Assembly: GCA_010405405.1 (NCBI GenBank)
Contig: MU004237.1
Coordinates: 2,181,345-2,245,344, forward strand
Source: Microthyrium microscopicum
Taxonomy: Eukaryota > Ascomycota > Dothideomycetes > Microthyriales > Microthyriaceae
Length of the DNA stretch: 64,000 nucleotides
Direction: 5' to 3'
Position numbers and translations under genes: made by a program. The notes under the pieces are model-generated. The model was not told the origin of the DNA. It saw nothing but the letters and a program-made list of their open reading frames with translations, and ran no database searches. Below, in pieces: positions 1 through 9,817 of this stretch (positions are counted from its first letter, which is position 1; each line of letters begins with the position of its first letter).

Positions 1-347
1 TCGACGGCAGCAACACTCAGTGCAACCACACCTGGTCTTCCACTGAGCAGAACGTCAACTTCGTCGGCACCTGCTCTGACTCCCACACTCGCTTCAAGCT
101 GTCAGGCACTTCCGATGGTGGTGGATGGGTCGATGTCTACCGCGTGGCCGAGTAAGTTTTCCCCCAGTTCCTCACTATCTTTTGTTATAGCTAACCATCC
201 GTTCCCAGTGCCTCTGCCTACAACCACGGCGTTGCGCAGGTTCCTGTCAGCAGCCTCAGCTGCAGCCAGAACAATGGCTGGATCGTCTGTCAGAGTCGCG
301 GAGGTATTGGCATGTCCACTCAGCGCGAGGGTGGAAGCATCCCTTAG
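1..347 (+). CDS. 3' end of a small Cys-containing protein (partial)
   Basis: The frame is open from the left edge (first full codon at 3) and is joined over a 57-nt intron at 152-208 (GTAAGT...CCCAG) to a second exon that ends at TAG 345-347. The visible part is about 96 residues, rich in Ser, Gly, Asn and Thr, with four cysteines, in the contexts QCNHT, GTCSDS, LSCSQ and IVCQS. That composition is common in small secreted fungal proteins, but the N-terminus, where a signal peptide would be, is outside the window. I do not recognise the family. The splice is supported because the frame would otherwise stop immediately at the GTAAGT, and the downstream exon keeps the same composition. Confidence 0.6.
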
Positions 348-1224
348 ACGGGTTCTTGGATCATGTCGGCTTGTCTGCTTGTGAATCGACTTTGCCATTT
401 TGTGACGTGGCCAGTGGTGGACGGTGATGGCGATTTGAAGGAATTGCGATTTGTACCTGGGCTTTGAGCTACTTTAGATCATCCGCAGATTAGAGGATCG
501 ATCAAATAAAACAGTACACATTCATCTTCGTTGTTTTTATGCCAACTGTAGTTTTTGTAAGGCCCTCGTGCGGTGATAGGGGCATCATCTCTTTCCAAGG
601 TTCTCTTAACAGCTCCAGTTGCGCCACCATAATTGCACTTACTTGCACACTTCAATGATCGATAGATTATTTGGCGACAGTCAACAAGCGCGTCGTATAT
701 ATCTTCAAGCCTTGCCAATGAACTTTTCGATGGATGGTCAACCTTGGAATCCCGTTCATGGGATGAGGTCAAGCCTCACACAGCCCCGGTTGGCCGCAGT
801 TTCTCGTCTATGAGTCAACAAATCACCCGTCTAACTGGTTTCGGACACCTTTACTTCTTTGACTTCATTTTGTCTGTAAATCGGGACATATTCTATCCAT
901 TTGCCCAAAAAGGTACTCCAGGGCAGAGTCACTGCGGTAGGAGCTGTCATAGCAGGAGTGGCAGGTTTGCTTGAGCTGTGGGATGCGACACAATGCCAGC
1001 AAGCCGCAAAGTATCCGTGATGGATGAACCTATCAAATGAATATGTCCTCTGAATCCTCACATCTTGCAATAAATATCGCTCCATGCCTTGCCAGTCTCT
1101 TACAAGGTCACATTTAATTTCCTCGCTCAAGAGCTTCGCCATCATACCTGTTCGAGGGACCACCCCATTCCACCTCCAACAACAATCCAACCACATAGCA
1201 AAACACAACACAAACTCAAAACCA
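348..1224. other. Intergenic region, no clear gene
   Basis: This stretch holds the 3' flank of the first gene and the promoter and leader of the RNA-repair type gene. A minus-strand open frame of 97 codons at 479-772 has no recognisable motif and is not called. The last 100 bases before the ATG at 1225 are rich in A and C (CCAAC/CACAAC runs), as is usual for a fungal 5' leader. Confidence 0.5.
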
Positions 1225-4200
1225 ATGGCGTCCTTGGGCTCATTCCAAATATCATCGACCCAAACCGCCCTGGCCATAGTCCCCTTAGCAACATACACTG
1301 AATCCGTCGACACCTTCCGCGCCAAACACGACAAAGCTCACGGCAAATGGCCATCACATATCAACCTCATATACCCCTTCGTCCCACCCTCCCAACTAAC
1401 ATCCGCAATCGCCTGCATAAAGCACAGTCTCACTGAAGACTGGATAGGCGGTTTCAACGTCAATTGCGATTCACTGGGTGTCTTCCGACATGCCAAGAGC
1501 GCAACGCTATTTCTACAACCGCATGAAACGAGCGCTGAGACGTTGATACGGCTCAGGAAGGTGTTGGTGAATAGCTTGGGATGTGCGGAGAATGAAGGCC
1601 TGCATGATGGGGAGTATCGGCCGCATTGGACGGTTGGGCAGTCTGCGGTTACGGATAAATCGGTGGAGGGATTGAAGGATAAGGCGAAGGGGCTTGTTGG
1701 TGTTGATTGGGATGTCGTATCGCTGGTTGTGCTGAAGAGACGGGGACCTGGTGGGCCAATGGATATTGTGGAGCGGTATGTGTTCTTGTGTGGGGTGGTT
1801 TGAAGGTTTGAGATTGACTGACTATTGGTTAGGATTGAACTAGGACCAGTGATACAGAAACAGGCTCCTGAGAAGCAGTTGGGCTGGCTTGCAGAGGCTT
1901 CTTCAAGTCCTGCGGCTCTACCTACACCGAAGAACTGGCATGAATGCTACCATTATCGAACTGATGGGGACTGCTGGGAACCATTCACCGCATCGGACAG
2001 CAAAACAGCGACCATATCAGAGGTTGTCGTGAGCAGCATCAATTTGATGGTCGAAGAGTACGCAGCACCATTCGAAGAACGATTTCCTCTTGTGATCAAA
2101 GCACTGGAGAAACTACAATACCTCTCGAGCAAACGTTCAAGCATACTCTGCCTGCAAGAAGTGAGCCCAGAAATGCTCCCAATAATTCTCAGTCATCCCG
2201 CAATTCAGGAACTATATCCTTACTCAACACACTCGCTAGAGTCCCGGCTTCCCAGTCATCGAAATCAGATCAGTCTCTCTTCCTTACCTTTCTCGCGTTA
2301 TCATATGAAGTTTGAAGAGCCACATAAGGCAAGTGTCATCATCCGACTCAGCGGCACAAACACTACTATCGCCAACGTTCACTTAACCAGTGGGCTAACA
2401 GAAGAAGCTGTAACGAGAAAAACATCTCAGATGATTGTTCTGACTAGGTTCTTGGAACAGAATGAGCTGTTGGAATCCACAATATTCGCAGGAGACTTTA
2501 ATATCTCAACGTCACTTGCAACCATTCAAACTGCCATCGAAAAGGGACTCATTAAACCAGACACTGCACAAAATCTCCAATCAATCATCGACTTGGATCA
2601 TTGGGAAGATTCTTATCTAGAAGCCAATGATAGTGCCCACGACCTCGATGATGAGGAGACTGGAGAAGATGGTGCTACGTTCAACCCCCAGGAGAATTCG
2701 TGGGCTGCAATGAGCAGAGCGCCAGTCGATCGCCGTCCACAGAGATTTGATCGCATTATTTATCGAAGAAATGGTCTGATCAAGGCTGTCGACTATGGCA
2801 TGACCACCCTCTCATCGGCGGATGGCAAGTTTGCTAGTGACCATTATGGTATCTTTGCAAAACTGCAAATTGCTGAGCCTAAACCACGGCCACTGGCTTC
2901 ACTCGCTTACGATATGTCCAAAGTACAGCTGGCTGAGCATAAGATTGAGATCGTTCAAGACGATACCGATATATCAGAGCTACTCAACGCGTACCTTCCA
3001 ACTGACGAAGACCGAAAGGCAAGAGAGAAAGCTCTTGAAACTCTTACCGCTGGCCTCAATCAAGGCAATTCGGCAGAAAGCATCATACTGGCTCCTCTCG
3101 GAAGCTATGCACTAGACACCTACCTCGCCAACTCCGACATCGATGTCCTGGCAATCGGCTCTATCACTTCTCGAGCCTTCTTCGACTCCATAATCGCACA
3201 TCTGAAGTCTATCGAAGGTGTTTCCAACTCGTCACTCCATCTAATCAACTCCTTGGTGCAAATCGTTGAAGTGACCATCAATGGTATCAAAATCGATATT
3301 CAATATTGTCAGGCGTTCGAACTTCTTGAGGCACACTGGGCGAACCTTCAAACTCCGCTTAAGAAATTAGTGTTCGAACAGGAAGTAGTCGAGTCCCTGC
3401 GGCCTACATCGCTCCGCCCTCTAAACACATATCGCGATGCGGCATACTTGCTCAACACTATGCCATTCATCGACTCATATCGCACTGCCCATCGGCTCCT
3501 TGCACTATTTATGCAGCGCCGCGGGCTATACTCTGCAAGATACGGTTACTTGGGAGGCATCCATCTGTCACTTATGCTGAATCGAGTCACCAAACTTGCC
3601 GCTGCCCAACTAGACGACCACAAGGAATCCAGTCCATCGACTCTCTCTCCAGCGACCCTAGTGCGCACCTTCTTTGGCCACTATTCCAATATCGACTGGA
3701 CCAACATCGCCATCACTGACCCGACCCTCCCACCCCGCTACTCAGAGAAACGGTGCACGCGCGAACCAGTTCTCATCCCCTGTCTCTTCGTTCCGTCAGC
3801 ACGCCCAAATGTGGCAGCCAGCTGCTCACGCCTATCGGCCGATGCTTTCACGACCGAATTCAGCGCCGCTCGCGATCTCCTGGCCGATGGTGCCTGGAGC
3901 CGGGTCTTGCGGAACAGCAGTGAAAGCATCAGCGATTTCCTGAACGGCAGTGAACTCTTCATCCGCGTACACCTATCACTGTGGAACATGCACACCACAC
4001 CATCCAGCGATGTTCGTTCCGCCATTGGCACACTAGAGGCTAAGATGCCGTCCCTTCTAGTAGCCCTCAGCAAAGTTGAGGACATGAGTTCTCGCGTGTG
4101 GCCAGCGCGCTTCGCACAGCCTGCAACGAATGCAGATGTGAATATGGATGAGGCGAGCGGATACTGGCTTGTCGCTGTCAGTCCTCGCCACGATGAGTTC

Positions 4201-4776
4201 GTGGATGTGACAGACGAGCGCAAGAAATTGATCCATGGGAAGGTCTTGTCTGCCGCACGCGCGTTTGAGCGCACTCTGAAGATGGCTCACGCGCTTGACG
4301 CGGAGCGGTCCTTTGTGCAGGTCGAGGTAGTAGGCAAGAAGAAAATTTGGGATATGGGGTTGGAGATCGATGGACGAGATTGGCCTTCTTATGCCAAACA
4401 AGACTCAGGCTCTCCTACCACATCTACTGCTACAGCTACACAAACATCAAGGGCGAGTGAGACTTCTGAACGGAAGGTGGAGCACGAGTCAGGAAGTTCA
4501 GGCAAAGGCAAACTACGCCCCGTACAAGACATCATTGCCCGGATCAAGTGGGATGAAGACTACGAAGTTAAAGACTTCGTGGTCGGGTACGAGGATCGAT
4601 TTTATGGGGTTATGGAGATTGATTTGGCAAGCTGGAAGACTGAGCAGACGGATTTGGAGTTCATTCCTAGCCATCGTATTGTGTGGATTGGTAGGAAGGG
4701 AGGCGCCAAAGTCTGGGATCGGAGATTAAGACTTGATCGTGTATTTGGGAGTGGTGCTAAGAAAGCTGAGGAGTAG
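1225..4776 (+). CDS. Four-domain RNA-repair type protein: 2H, EEP, nucleotidyltransferase, MJ1316
   Basis: Two exons (1225-1775 and 1833-4776) flank a 57-nt GTATGT...GGTTAG intron and give 1164 aa. The ATG at 1225 (ACCAATGG) was chosen because the first domain starts just after it; an in-frame ATG at 1084 would add an unconserved leader. Domains in order: (1) a 2H phosphoesterase/2'-5' RNA ligase-like domain, about residues 1-184, with HINLIYPF and HWTVGQ; (2) an endonuclease/exonuclease/phosphatase domain with LQEV (E about 293), GDFN (about 394-397) and SDH (about 509-511); (3) a poly(A)-polymerase/OAS-type nucleotidyltransferase with GSY...SDID (about 597-612) and a helical C-lobe; (4) an MJ1316/DUF504 domain, about 1074-1156, with IKWD, GYEDR and PSHRIVWI. 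From family knowledge, 2H and MJ1316 domains act on RNA with cyclic-phosphate ends. The inferred role is end-healing or tailing of damaged or processed RNA. The catalytic motifs look intact. The substrate is unknown. Confidence 0.93.
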
Positions 4777-5463
4777 ATATGTAACGATACTCTCTACGGG
4801 CAACCAATAATTGAGGCAACCAATAATTGACTTTCAAGAACTAATGACTTCTTCTGAGTTTGGTAAAATCAAGATCTCCTAAGTGCCGTCAACTACTTCC
4901 TTAGCCATTTGGCAATGAGGTGTTCCAAACCTCTGTTGCCTTCTTGAGATTATAAATCTTTTTAGAGCCTACAGAAAGCACATGAAAAGATGATGCTGCG
5001 ACTCAGGAATCAGGAGTAGATTTTGGTACCAGCAAAGTACTTGGCGACTGAACCCACGGACTTACTTCACGCCAAGGCAACGATTCAGCAATCATGAAAG
5101 CAATTTCATGGGCATACCTAAGCCACCTGTTGATGTAAATGTGAGTCAGGTCATCAAGAACGATAACAAAAAAAATTGATAACGACTCATATAAGGCTGA
5201 CAAGGCTGAAAACGACTTCACAAGTGACCAATCATAGGGCCTGAATTAGTGATCGGCCCGAATATTTGGCAACATCATCCGAGCCCCACTAACGTTTGTT
5301 CTTTCCCCACCATCAACGCCAAAACGTTCTCGAGCTCTAGAAAGACGACGCTGCCTTTGACACGCCTTTATTGTCTTGGTCGCAACTCTTGTAGTCTGAT
5401 ATCTATCATCTTCCACGCCTCAGAGACCTTGGCCAGCAAGCCTATTGCCTACTGAACGACACC
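4777..5463. other. Intergenic region upstream of RLI1
   Basis: No gene is supported here. It contains the 3' flank of the RNA-repair type gene, a 16-bp tandem duplication (listed separately) and the RLI1 promoter and leader. The pyrimidine-rich tracts around 5290-5400 fit a fungal transcription start region. Confidence 0.5.
4799..4830. repeat. 16-bp perfect tandem duplication
   Basis: The 16-mer GGCAACCAATAATTGA occurs twice head to tail (4799-4814 and 4815-4830), just after the stop of the RNA-repair type gene. Each copy contains a CCAAT pentamer, but the position in a 3' flank makes a promoter role doubtful. A recent local duplication is the simplest reading. Confidence 0.85.
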
Positions 5464-7598
5464 ATGCCTGACAAATTGACGAGGTAGCATTCCGCTCATG
5501 CGTTGGGCATAAGCAATGACTGACTGAGCTTTTAGAATCGCCATTATCAATTCTGACAAGTGCAAGCCGAAAGTATATGCCCTGCCTAAATTGTCGAAGA
5601 ACGTAGCTAACTGTTCCCAAGAAATGTCGACAAGAATGCAAGAAATCTTGCCCCGTTGTTCGTACTGGAAAACTATGCATTGAGGTTGAGCCAACTTCCC
5701 GCATCGCCTTCATTTCTGAACGGCTATGTATTGGATGCGGTACGTACTCCTCAGCTACTTTGTACTCTGAGGTACAGAGAATAGCATACCCTGCTGTTCA
5801 TACATTTTGACTTCTTCCGAACAAAGACTAACAAATATCAGGTATCTGCCCCAAGAAATGTCCTTTTGATGCCATTATGATCATCAATCTCCCTACCAAT
5901 CTCGATTCCATGATTACCCATCGATATTCGGCCAACAGTTTCAAACTTCATCGTCTTCCTATGCCTCGACCCGGACAAGTACTTGGATTGGTTGGAACAA
6001 ACGGTATCGGCAAGAGTACCGCATTGAAGATTCTTTCTGGCAAACTGAAGCCAAATTTGGGGCGATTTGACAATCCTCCGGACTGGGAAGAGATCCTTCG
6101 CTATTTCAGAGGCTCGGAGCTACAAAGTGCGTATATTATAAATCTTAGGAACTGTGATGCTCCAATTGGACCGAACCCCGGCACTTGCATCGCAGTCTCC
6201 TATTACGGACCGAGAATGAAGTACTAACAATCATTAGACTATTTTACCAAAGTCCTCGAAGACGATCTCAAGGCCGTTGTCAAACCCCAATATGTTGATC
6301 AAATTCCAAAAGCTGTTGCGAAAAGCGCAGACAAGACTGTTGGAGGTCTCATCAATGCTCGAGCCCAGACCTCACAAAAGGAAGAAATCATGGAGGTTTT
6401 GGAGTTGAACCACGTCTTGGACCGTGAAATTGGTCTACTCTCTGGTGGAGAGCTTCAGCGATTCGCTATTGCCACAGTCTGTGTTCAGAAGGCTGACGTT
6501 TACATGTTTGACGAGCCATCTTCTTTCCTTGATGTCAAGCAACGTCTCAATGCTGGTCGTATTATCCGTAATCTTCTTCGACCTGATGACTATGTCATTG
6601 TGGTTGAGCACGACCTTTCCATTCTGGACTATCTTTCGGATTTCATCTGCGTTCTCTACGGAAAGCCAGCCGTTTACGGTGTCGTTACTCTACCAGCTTC
6701 AGTTCGTGAAGGTATCAACATCTTCCTCGATGGCAATATCCCAACTGAGAATTTACGATTCCGTGAAGAGTCTCTACAATTCCGCATTGGCGAAGCCGGT
6801 GAGGAGTTCCTCATTGATCATGATCAGGCATATGGCTATCCAGCCATGACAAAGACTCTTGGCGGCTTCAACCTCACTATCGAGGCTGGCCAATTCACCA
6901 ACTCTGAAATCATCGTCATGATGGGTGAAAACGGAACAGGCAAGACCACGTTCTGTCGAATGCTTGCAGGAGCCGAACAACCGGATGGAACTAAGAAGAT
7001 GCCTGGTCTCAACGTCTCCATGAAGCCTCAGAAGATTACGCCCAAGTTTCAAGGCACGGTTCGACAACTCTTCTTCAAGAAGATCAAGGCCGCCTTCCTC
7101 AATCCACAATTCCAAACCGATGTTTACAAGCCGCTCAAACTCGACGATTTCATTGACCAAGAAGTCCAAAACCTTTCCGGTGGAGAACTTCAACGTGTCG
7201 CCATCGTCCTCGCCCTCGGTATCCCCGCTGACATCTATCTCATCGACGAGCCGTCCGCCTACCTCGACTCTGAACAACGTATCATCGCCGCCCGTGTCAT
7301 CAAGCGCTATATCATGCACACCAAGAAGACCGCCTTCGTCGTCGAGCACGATTTCATCATGGCTACATACCTCGCCGATCGCGTCATTGTCTTTGACGGT
7401 GAGCCAGGCATCAAGAGTCGTGCGAATTCACCCGAAGGTCTATTGACAGGATGCAACAAGTTCCTCAAAAACTTGGATGTTACGTTCCGGCGTGATCCTA
7501 ACTCGTATCGCCCACGTATCAACAAGGCCGGCAGTCAGATGGATCAGGAGCAAAAGACTGCAGGCAATTACTTCTTCTTGGAAGATAACGATTCATGA
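5464..7598 (+). CDS. RLI1: RLI1/ABCE1 ribosome-recycling ATPase
   Basis: Five exons (5464-5483, 5536-5572, 5622-5739, 5842-6126, 6238-7598) give 606 aa, close to the usual ABCE1 length of about 600-608. The N-terminal ferredoxin-like part carries the eight cysteines for two 4Fe-4S clusters ([29 protein letters not shown]). It is followed by two ABC ATPase domains with Walker [10 protein letters not shown] and GENGTGKTT, and two signature motifs [12 protein letters not shown]1 splits ribosomes after termination and is essential and cytosolic. The first three exons are very short, so the Fe-S domain is spread over four exons and would be missed by a simple open-frame search. The intron phases all fit. 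Nothing is missing. Confidence 0.97.
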
Positions 7599-9134
7599 AA
7601 GGCGCCCATGGTGAATATCAATATTGTCCAATCGACGGACCAGCAATCGAATCTAGAAGCAGCAGTTCAGTGAGCGCGCGCGGCTCCGGCGGTCTGCCGG
7701 ATGAAGAAGCGGTGGGAGAGGACGACGATGAGGAAGATATCCTAGTATTTGATGCGACGATGGGAGTGGCCTCCTGTGCATACTCAAGATAGAGGCATAG
7801 AGTAAACATATCGTTTGCCTGTACGGTTCAAGCTAGGCACTGTCGTCGCTAGGTGGACTCTTTTAGGGAGGAATACCTTATCTACTTGCGGTCGGAATGA
7901 CTGCTCAAAAGCACTGCTGCGAGTGTATTGATTCAACACTAGTCGTTTTTGAATGAAATATCACGGCGCCTTGATCTGTTTCCAAACCATCGCGAACTGA
8001 CAGTGGGAAGTGATATAGCCAAATTGGCGTGCTCAAAGCGAAGCCACCCATATCACGGATGCAGTCACCAAAGGGAGAAATGGTTTAAGAGAGAATATAG
8101 ATCGCTTCATTGCTCTAGTAGACATATCATCACACCCAGTATGCCATCCAAACAACCACACACACACATAGCCTACAAAAACACCCAACAGCCAAAATGC
8201 ATAACCATTGATATCATAGGATCTCGCCGAATCCAGTCTCCGTTTCCCAAAGCGTTAAGCCGGGAAAATGTATTTGTTTCCCCAAAGGTAACACCACAAC
8301 CACACACATGTAACAAAAACGCCCCATTTCCGCAAAAAAAAAAAGATATCATGTCGCATATGCACACACTGGCACTATGCAGACGGAGTATTTCCCAATT
8401 GTAAACCCACAAGTAAAACGCTCCCAAGAATTTCTCCCTCGTTTCAGGTTGACATATAGAGACATATCATAACAAACAACAACAAAATGACAAAGATGGG
8501 GAAGGCCAAATCTAGTTTATGTAAAAAGGTGTTTTTTTGACGACAAAGTCGAAATGAAATGCTGGAAAAGATGCTTGTTTTTACCATCATGCTTTGCTTG
8601 CAAAATAAAAGAGGATATCATAAAAAGAAGACATGTTCATGTCTGCAACGCCGTGCCTGTGCTGGAACCAAGGGAGAATCACCGCTATTTGTGTATCAAA
8701 AAATGTCGAGTATGGTTGGAAAGGTTTGTCGCCCGCGTATTAAGAGTATCGTCCGATAGTGGGGATAGAGATGTTGAGTGGGCGAGGACGTTAATCGAGG
8801 TTGATGTTAAATGAGTAGAATGGGACTTTGTACAGATGTAGGTGCTAGGTGAAAGCCCGACATTTCGTAATCATTATTGACGTGGAAGATTGAGATATCC
8901 TTTCAAAGGTTGTGAGATTTTTAAAAAAGTGGTGTAGATGGTAAAAGGTGGTGTTGAAGAAGTGAAATAGTGGTGTCCACTTAGCCCTGGCAAAGCAAAT
9001 CGTAGAACGCTGGCATGAAGTGATATCCCATCGTCGCTTGTAAAGAAAATGCCGTCTCATATGTCAAATGAAATAAGGAAGAAGATAGTTGAGAGCGTGG
9101 TTACAGTCCGTCGCAAAGTGTTTGAGTGGACGAA
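7599..9134. other. Convergent 3' flanks of RLI1 and the His/Ser-rich gene
   Basis: About 1.5 kb lies between two stop codons that face each other. Short open frames occur (a 65-codon frame overlapping the RLI1 stop, and one of 151 codons at 7949-8404), but they have no domain or splice support. An A11 tract lies near 8334-8344. It probably holds long 3' UTRs. Confidence 0.5.
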
Positions 9135-9817
9135 CTACCACGCCCGTCGAGGCATGAATTGTTGGGCCTGTAACATTTGACGTGCTGGGGAGACGGATGG
9201 TGGTGGAGAAGCGACATTGCGTGTTGATGGGTCGACGATGGGAATTGCCTTTGCGCCAGTTCGCTGAGCCAGGGGTTGATGGAGCTTTTGGGTGTGGGAT
9301 TGGAAAGATGGGAAAGAGTTTGATGGTGGTAGGAGGAAGGTTGGAGCGGGTTGAATTTGCTGAGTCACAGGAGATTGCTCGGGGGAGCTGCTTGCCAGTG
9401 AGGAGCGATCTGATCCAGAGCTCATAGATTGAAGCTGTAGAAAACCATACATCAGCAACTGTATGAAGTAGACAAAGAAAGTATACAAAAGCAAAGCAAA
9501 CAAATGCTTCACTCGGGTGATGATCAACTTACATCGTCATCGGTCATGAGGTTGAAAGGGCAAAACAATTCATCGTCGTCAAAGTCAAAGGATCGAGCAG
9601 CATCGAATTCTCGACGAAAGAGTAGAGCTCGTTCCATTGCGGACTCTTCAGCCTCTTTTTGTAACCTTAGCTGCCGCATTTGTTTTTGATGTTGCTGGTG
9701 ATGGTGGGCGGCTGAAGCCCTTGTCGCTCTTCTTGATCGGCCGGCATGATGGTTATGCGAATTGTGTAGATTCGAATGAGAAGAGTGATGCTGAGGCGCA
9801 AAGTAAAAGTTTGACAT
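9135..9817 (-). CDS. Conserved-looking fungal protein with His-rich N-terminus and acidic FDDDE motif
   Basis: Two exons (9817-9533 and 9434-9135 on the minus strand) are joined across a 98-nt GTAAGT...TACAG intron and give 194 aa. The start at 9817 has context GCAACCATGT. Residues 1-50 are rich in His, Asn and Arg (HHSSHSNLHNSHNHH, RSRRATRAS). There follow a short charged helix, QKEAEESAMERALLFRREF, and an acidic segment, SFDFDDDELFCPFNLMTDDD. The second half is Ser/Pro/Gln-rich and low in complexity (SSGSDRSSLASSSPEQSP) and ends in PRRAW. The acidic-aromatic segment looks like a short conserved motif, perhaps a docking site. No catalytic domain is visible and I do not assign a function. A long gene-free region lies upstream, which could mean complex regulation. 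Confidence 0.75.

Noticed and set aside
479-772. 97-codon minus-strand frame with several cysteines
   Set aside because: No signal peptide, no splice partner and no recognisable motif; chance cannot be excluded.
831-1334. 167-codon minus-strand open frame
   Set aside because: It overlaps the 2H-domain exon in antisense, has no family features, and its length is explained by codon bias on the opposite strand.
6774-7349. 191-codon frame antisense to RLI1
   Set aside because: It is an antisense shadow of conserved ABC ATPase coding sequence.
7595-7792. Acidic 65-codon frame overlapping the RLI1 stop
   Set aside because: RLI1 already has full family length, and the frame is better read as 3' UTR.
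7949-8404. 151-codon plus-strand frame
   Set aside because: It has low-complexity A/C-rich composition, no domain, and lies in a convergent 3' region containing an A11 tract.
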